50,019 bases of DNA from Deltaproteobacteria bacterium (GTDB taxonomy: Bacteria > Desulfobacterota_D > UBA1144 > Nemesobacterales > CSP1-2). The notes beneath the pieces were generated by a model that saw only the letters and a program-made list of their open reading frames with translations, made no database searches and was not told the origin of the DNA. Both the position numbers and the translations under genes were made by a program. Positions 45,653 through 50,019 of the stretch are shown here, piece by piece (the first letter of the stretch is position 1; each line of letters starts with the position of its first letter). The stretch covers positions 27,722 through 77,740 of the forward strand of contig JACPIY010000001.1 of NCBI GenBank assembly GCA_016187835.1, read 5' to 3'.

Positions 45653-45685
45653 TTGACTTTTCCCTATTAACCTTATTTAATAAGG
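45653..45685 (+). promoter_or_regulatory. Promoter with a palindrome over the -10 of the helicase gene
   Basis: TTGACT (45653) and TTTAAT (45676) are spaced 17 bp. The perfect 15-bp palindrome CCTTATTTAATAAGG (45671-45685) covers the -10. A purine-rich AGGAATAGG leads to ATG 45697. Repression by a dimeric regulator would be possible. Confidence 0.5.
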
Positions 45686-45696
45686 AATAGGTAAAA

Positions 45697-46509
45697 ATGC
45701 CACGTATTTTCGACAACATTGAGCAAGAACTCCTGCCCGCCTTGCGTGAAACACTTGAGGTGGCAAGCCGCGCTGATTTCTGCGTTGGTTACTTGAATCT
45801 ACGCGGATGGAAGCAAATCGATTCATATATCGAGCATTGGTCGGGTGGGACAGGAAATTGTTGCCGTCTCCTTGTCGGAATGCAGCGACCACCACAGGAA
45901 GAACTGCGAGCGGCAATGAGTCTGGTGAATCGCGATGGTGACATCGACAACCAAACTGCGCTGCGCTTGAAGAAGAAACTAGCTGAGGAGTTCCATGATC
46001 AGTTGAGCCTAGGCGTTCCTACCAACGAGGATGAGTCTGGATTGCGCCAACTCGCAGCCCAAATTAAATCCAAGAAGGTCGTTGTCAAACTGTTCCTTCG
46101 CCACCCCCTCCATGCCAAACTCTATTTGCTTTTTCGTCTCGATCCTATCAATCCAATCATTAGCTATTTGGGCAGCAGCAATTTGACTTTTGCAGGTCTT
46201 TCCCAACAGGGTGAACTGAACGTGGACGTGCTTGACCATGATGCCTGCCAAAAGTTGGCAAAGTGGTTTGAGGATCGTTGGAACGACCGTTGGTGTATAG
46301 ACATCTCGGATGAATTGGTGAAAATTATCGAAGGGAGCTGGGCACGAGAGGAAATAATCCCACCTTATCACATCTATGTGAAAATGGCTTATCACCTCTC
46401 ACAGGAAGCGCGCGCTGGTCTTTCCGAGTTCCGAATTCCTCGTGACTTTGGAAAGAAGCTATTTGAATTCCAAACAGCAGCCGTCAAGATTGCTGCGCGA
46501 CTTAGGTGA
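45697..46509 (+). pseudogene. PLD-like N-terminal part of a truncated SNF2-type helicase
   Basis: 270 residues. A phospholipase-D-like nuclease motif is seen as HAKLYLLFRLDPINPIISYLGSSNLTFAGL (HxK, then GSSN). The tail KLFEFQTAAVKIAA is the start of a SNF2 helicase lobe, where family members continue with the Walker A site. Here the frame stops within a few residues, and the next frame resumes deep in the protein. The ATP-binding lobe is therefore deleted. It belongs to defence-type PLD-helicase proteins found next to Eco57I-like methylases. Either a true deletion or an assembly join. Confidence 0.75.
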
Positions 46510-48115
46510 GACCGAGTTTATCCGCCGCCACCAATGTTCTGTTTGCTCTCTTGCGGCTTTTGAAAAAAGCGAATACGCCGATGATTGGCGTGAACTAATG
46601 CGCCTGTATCTTGTACGCCGCACACGTAGTTTCATTCAGGATAACTATGCCGAAACGGACCCAACCAACGAGCGCAAGTTTCTCACATTTGAAGATGGCA
46701 CGCGTTCTTACTTTCCAACACGTGCTCCGAGAACTATAAAATTCAATATTAACGATGATAAACCTGATGATCAGTATGCAAAGCTCTATGCTTCAGATGT
46801 AGTTGATACGATTAATAGTCTAAACCTCCCGCGTTATGGTTTAGGCAACTACGTCTCTGCCTCGCCGCATGAGCCACCGACTCAAACCGAGGCCAAAGTT
46901 CTTCAGGATCTTTCCCGTGCAGGCAAGCGCCTTATGGGCTTTTGCCGCACCAACCTCTTTAAACGGCTGGAAAGCGGCGGGCAAGCATTCCTTCAATCCG
47001 TTGAACGTCATATTTCACGTAATTACGTATTTCTGCACGCCATCGAACAAGGACAACCGCTTCCTATTGGTACTCAAGATGCAGGACTACTTGATTCTCG
47101 AATAAATGATGAGGACGAAGACATCGGTGTTGTAGCCGGATTGTTTGATGAAGATGATAGCAACGATAATGTTTCTGTAGGGGCGAGGCATGCCTCGCCC
47201 CTACGCAATGAGGATGATTTCAAACGTCGAGCTTCCGAGGTCTATGCCGAGTATGTCACACAATACAAACACCGCTTCAAATGGCTTCGTCCTACTTTGT
47301 TTGTCAAAACGCTCGCTAAAGACTTACTTAGCGACGCCCATGCTTTACTAAAGGTACTGGAGAAGTGCGGTGAGTGGGATGCTGATAAGGATGCCAAGGT
47401 TAATGCGCTCACAAAACTTCTAACGAAGGAGCACCCAAACGAAAAGGTCATTATCTTCACACAGTTTGCCGACACGGTGCGCTACATTGAATCTCAGCTC
47501 AGAGCGTGCGGCATCTCCCAAATGGCTGGAGTAACTGGCGACTCGCCAGACCCAACTGCTTTGGCGTGGCGGTTCAGTCCTGTTAGTAACAACAAGCGCG
47601 GCCAAATGAAACCTGAAGATGAACTCCGCGTTCTCATCGCCACCGATGTACTCAGTGAAGGGCAGAACTTGCAGGACTGTTCTACCGTTGTAAATTACGA
47701 CTTGCCCTGGGCTATTATCCGTCTCATCCAGCGCGTCGGGCGTGTGGACCGAATCGGACAGCAAGCTGAGAACATACTTTGTTATTCGTTCCTCCCTGCT
47801 GACGGTGTAGAGCGCATCATCCGCCTGCGTGCTCGTGTGCGTCAGAGATTGCAAGAAAACGCAGAAGTTGTCGGAACGGATGAGGCTTTCTTTGAGGACG
47901 ACCGTAATGACCAGGTGGTGCGCGACCTGTTCACAGAAAAATCGGGTATCCTCGACGGCAATGCCGACACCGAAGTGGATTTAGCCTCTTACGCTTACCA
48001 AATCTGGAAAAACGCTATCTGGAGATTAGAGAGAGACTTGCCAGCGGCGAAATCCGTGACATCAACGACCTCATCACATATAACCTCGACATCCGTCAGT
48101 TTGCTCAGGATGTAA
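46490..48115 (+). pseudogene. C-terminal half of the same SNF2-type helicase
   Basis: From LRDLGETEFIRRHQC onward the sequence is collinear with helicase-family proteins: WRELMRLYLVRRTRSFI, KVIIFTQFADTVRYIESQL, LIATDVLSEGQNLQDCSTVVNYDLPW, and the arginine-finger motif RLIQRVGRVDRIGQ. Walker A and B are missing upstream. At the 3' end, after YAYQIWKNA, it runs out of frame into methylase sequence, so its own C-terminus is lost too. The first 20 residues in the ORF track (46442 start) are shadow of the PLD frame. A 28-bp palindrome is read through in frame at 47177. Confidence 0.75.
47177..47204. repeat. Perfect 28-bp GTAGGGGC palindrome inside the helicase frame
   Basis: GTAGGGGCGAGGCA and its complement. 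It is translated as VGARHASPLR within the acidic NDN...NEDD segment of the helicase and keeps the frame open. Confidence 0.85.
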
Positions 48116-49935
48116 TAGAGAACTGCGAAGGACCTGAACTATTAAGAGCCTTTTATCATGCAATCGAGAAGGTTACGATTCTCGACCCAACCTGCGGCTC
48201 TGGTGCGTTCCTATTTGCTGCGCTTAACATCTTAGAGCCTCTTTACGAGGCGTGCCTTGAGCGTATGAAAGCGTTTATTTCTGACCTTGAACTTTCTGCT
48301 GAAAAACACCGACCAGAAAAGTTCAGCGATTTTCGCAAGGTTCTGGAGCGTGTAGGTCAACACCCCAACCCACGTTACTTCATATTGAAATCCATAATCG
48401 TGAACAACCTATTTGGCGTTGACATAATGGAAGAGGCGGTTGAAATCTGTAAACTGCGTCTCTTCCTCAAATTAGTAGCTCAAGTGGAACAAGTAGAAAA
48501 CATAGAACCCCTTCCCGACATTGACTTTAATATCCGCGCCGGTAACACGCTTGTCGGGTTTGCAAACTACGACGAGGTCAAGAAAGCCGTCACCAGTAAA
48601 TTAGATTTCGACAACACGATGAAGCGGATTGAAGAAAAAGCCCAGGACATTGACCGATTGTTTGGACTCTTCCGACAGCAACAGACGGAACTCGGTGGAG
48701 AAGTAACGCCCGATGATAAACAAGAACTTCGTAATCGCCTGAGGGTTCTTGAAGATGAACTCAACCGCTACCTTGCTGGTGAATATGGCGTAAGTGTAGG
48801 GGCGGGGTCACCCCGCCCCTACGAACAATGGCTTGCCTCTCATAAGCCTTTCCACTGGTTCATCGAATTCTACGGTATCATCAACAGCGGCGGGTTTGAT
48901 GTGATTATCGGAAATCCACCGTATGTTGAATATAGCAAAGTAAAAAATGAATATACAGTTCTCAATTATGAGACAGAAAGCTGTGGGAATCTTTACGTTT
49001 TCGTAATGGAAAGGGCGCACAATATTCGAATTATAGGCGGGCGTTTAGGATTAATTTTACCGATTTCACTTACCGCGGCACAAAGAATCAGGCCATTACA
49101 AGAAAAGCTATTAAATGAGAATTCGGTGGTTTATCTAAGCAATTTTGGTTTACGACCAGCAGCTCTTTTCCCTGGTATTATGCAACGCCTAACCATATGT
49201 TTGACTTGCAATGGTAAGAAAAGTGTTTTATATACAACTGATTACATTACATGGTACACAGAAGAGAGAGATATTCTGTTTAAGGCAATACAATATATTT
49301 CATCAAACGGATTAAGGTTGTCATACAGTATTCCGAAGATAAACAATCCAATTGCTCAAAAAGCATTATTGAAAGTACGTTCTGTAAGAATGTCCGGTAA
49401 CTACCAGGATTTCAAGGGTGATTTTTGTATCTACTATCATAACGCTGGTGGATATTGGATCAAAACATTCGATTTTCCGCCTTATTATCGCTCAATAGTA
49501 AATCCTAATAAAAGACACACAACCATATCAGAATTGAGACTGCCAAATGAAGATCTGACTACAATATATTTATGCGTTCTTAATAGCAGCCTTTTTTATT
49601 TCTTTTGGAAGAGTCTTACTGATGCTCGTCATCTTTACCCGTCAGATGTAGCAATGTTTCCTATCGAACTTCCATTACCACCAAATTTGATTAATCGGTT
49701 GTGTTTGTTAAGAAGAAATTTAATGCAAGCCTACAGAATTAACTCAGAACGAATAGTTTACGGAAGAGCAGAAGTGGATCAGTTCAATGTGTTTCCCTGT
49801 AAACCCATTATAGACGAAATAGACCGCGCACTAGCACAGCATTACGGATTCACAGACGAGGAGTTAGATTTTATCATTAACTACGATATAAAATATCGAA
49901 TGGGGCTGGATAATATGGAAAGCGAAGGGGAATGA
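48016..49935 (+). CDS. Eco57I-type N6-adenine DNA methylase, N-terminally truncated
   Basis: About 639 residues remain from the junction with the helicase; the ORF track start at 48265 cuts off motif I. In the open frame upstream one reads ASGEIRDINDLITYNLDIRQF, then motif I LDPTCGSGAFLFAALNILEPLY (SAM binding). LFGVDIMEEAVEICKLRLFLKLV follows, and motif IV NPPY in FDVIIGNPPYVEYSKVKN. A later target-recognition region ends HYGFTDEELDFIINYDIKYRMG. It would methylate DNA as the modification part of a helicase-linked restriction system. It has no start codon of its own and about the first half of the usual protein is absent. Confidence 0.8.
   Translation, partial: YLEIRERLASGEIRDINDLITYNLDIRQFAQDVIENCEGPELLRAFYHAIEKVTILDPTCGSGAFLFAALNILEPLYEACLERMKAFISDLELSAEKHRPEKFSDFRKVLERVGQHPNPRYFILKSIIVNNLFGVDIMEEAVEICKLRLFLKLVAQVEQVENIEPLPDIDFNIRAGNTLVGFANYDEVKKAVTSKLDFDNTMKRIEEKAQDIDRLFGLFRQQQTELGGEVTPDDKQELRNRLRVLEDELNRYLAGEYGVSVGAGSPRPYEQWLASHKPFHWFIEFYGIINSGGFDVIIGNPPYVEYSKVKNEYTVLNYETESCGNLYVFVMERAHNIRIIGGRLGLILPISLTAAQRIRPLQEKLLNENSVVYLSNFGLRPAALFPGIMQRLTICLTCNGKKSVLYTTDYITWYTEERDILFKAIQYISSNGLRLSYSIPKINNPIAQKALLKVRSVRMSGNYQDFKGDFCIYYHNAGGYWIKTFDFPPYYRSIVNPNKRHTTISELRLPNEDLTTIYLCVLNSSLFYFFWKSLTDARHLYPSDVAMFPIELPLPPNLINRLCLLRRNLMQAYRINSERIVYGRAEVDQFNVFPCKPIIDEIDRALAQHYGFTDEELDFIINYDIKYRMGLDNMESEGE
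48796..48822. repeat. 27-bp GTAGGGGC palindrome inside the methylase frame
   Basis: 13-bp arms GTAGGGGCGGGGT around one central base. Translated in frame as SVGAGSPRP between ...LAGEYGV and YEQWLASHKPF. Confidence 0.85.
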
Positions 49936-49942
49936 AATTTGT

Positions 49943-49969
49943 GTAGGGGCGGGGTTACCCCGCCCCTAC
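49943..49969. repeat. 27-bp palindrome after the methylase stop
   Basis: Identical arms to the element at 48796 with a different central base (T instead of C). Lies seven bases past the stop, in a terminator-like position. Confidence 0.8.
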
Positions 49970-50019
49970 TACAGGTGGCATAATACATCTGATGGGCTGG
50001 ATTACCAGGGAGAAAGAAT

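Noticed and set aside
45546-45719. 58-residue N-terminal extension of ntrB
   Set aside because: It runs through a palindrome and the divergent promoter region; family members begin near MTKTAKIDENFF.

Overview
The window reads as chromosome from a Gram-negative, probably deltaproteobacterial/Desulfobacterota-like bacterium or a nearby candidate phylum. The basis is gene content: HslVU, NtrB/NtrC with sigma-54 type promoters, GlnB-GlnA, a Nuo-type complex I, argB-argD-argF placed after xerC-hslVU, sugar nucleotide and flippase genes, frequent TTG starts, AT-leaning intergenic DNA and many short dispersed palindromes. This is inference from content only; I see no rRNA or tRNA gene to anchor it.

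Layout. 1-4.7 kb and 10.9-14.3 kb hold surface polysaccharide functions: a sugar epimerase, two GT4 glycosyltransferases, a polysaccharide pyruvyl transferase-like protein, a sulfotransferase and a Wzx-like flippase. Between them, 4.7-10.3 kb is an accessory segment. It has a soluble GT51 transglycosylase-like gene overlapping a putative PD-(D/E)XK/LysM gene, an HNH protein, a decayed IS1182-type transposase cut by a 60-bp hairpin element, an aldo/keto reductase and a 2-phosphoglycerate-kinase-like gene. 14.5-31.7 kb is mostly housekeeping: a seven-LysM NlpC/P60 hydrolase, xerC-hslV-hslU, a HemQ/chlorite-dismutase family protein, argB-argD-argF, a sigma-70 family factor, nth, and an isolated nuoJ-nuoK-nuoL block. 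32-36 kb carries glnB-glnA behind a sigma-54 type promoter, and an acyl-CoA synthetase.

36.5-41.8 kb is a partly decayed signalling cluster. It has a GAF protein with an in-frame stop, an intact MshEN-REC protein behind a near-perfect sigma-54 promoter, a small ORF with an in-frame stop, and a CheA-like kinase broken by a 7-bp tandem duplication and further lesions. 42.2-45.5 kb has rnc and ntrB-ntrC. 45.7-50 kb is a damaged restriction/defence locus: a PLD-SNF2 helicase lacking its ATP-binding lobe, joined to an N-terminally truncated Eco57I-type DNA methylase.

How parts fit: NtrB/NtrC, GlnB and GlnA form one nitrogen-control circuit. The polysaccharide genes could make a sulfated, pyruvylated surface glycan. 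A family of palindromes beginning GTAGGGGC and ending in its complement is scattered throughout, sits inside coding sequence in both defence genes and supplies the ntrB stop codon. The best candidates for an undescribed system are the overlapping transglycosylase/nuclease-LysM pair with the adjacent HNH gene, and the in-frame repeat insertions.
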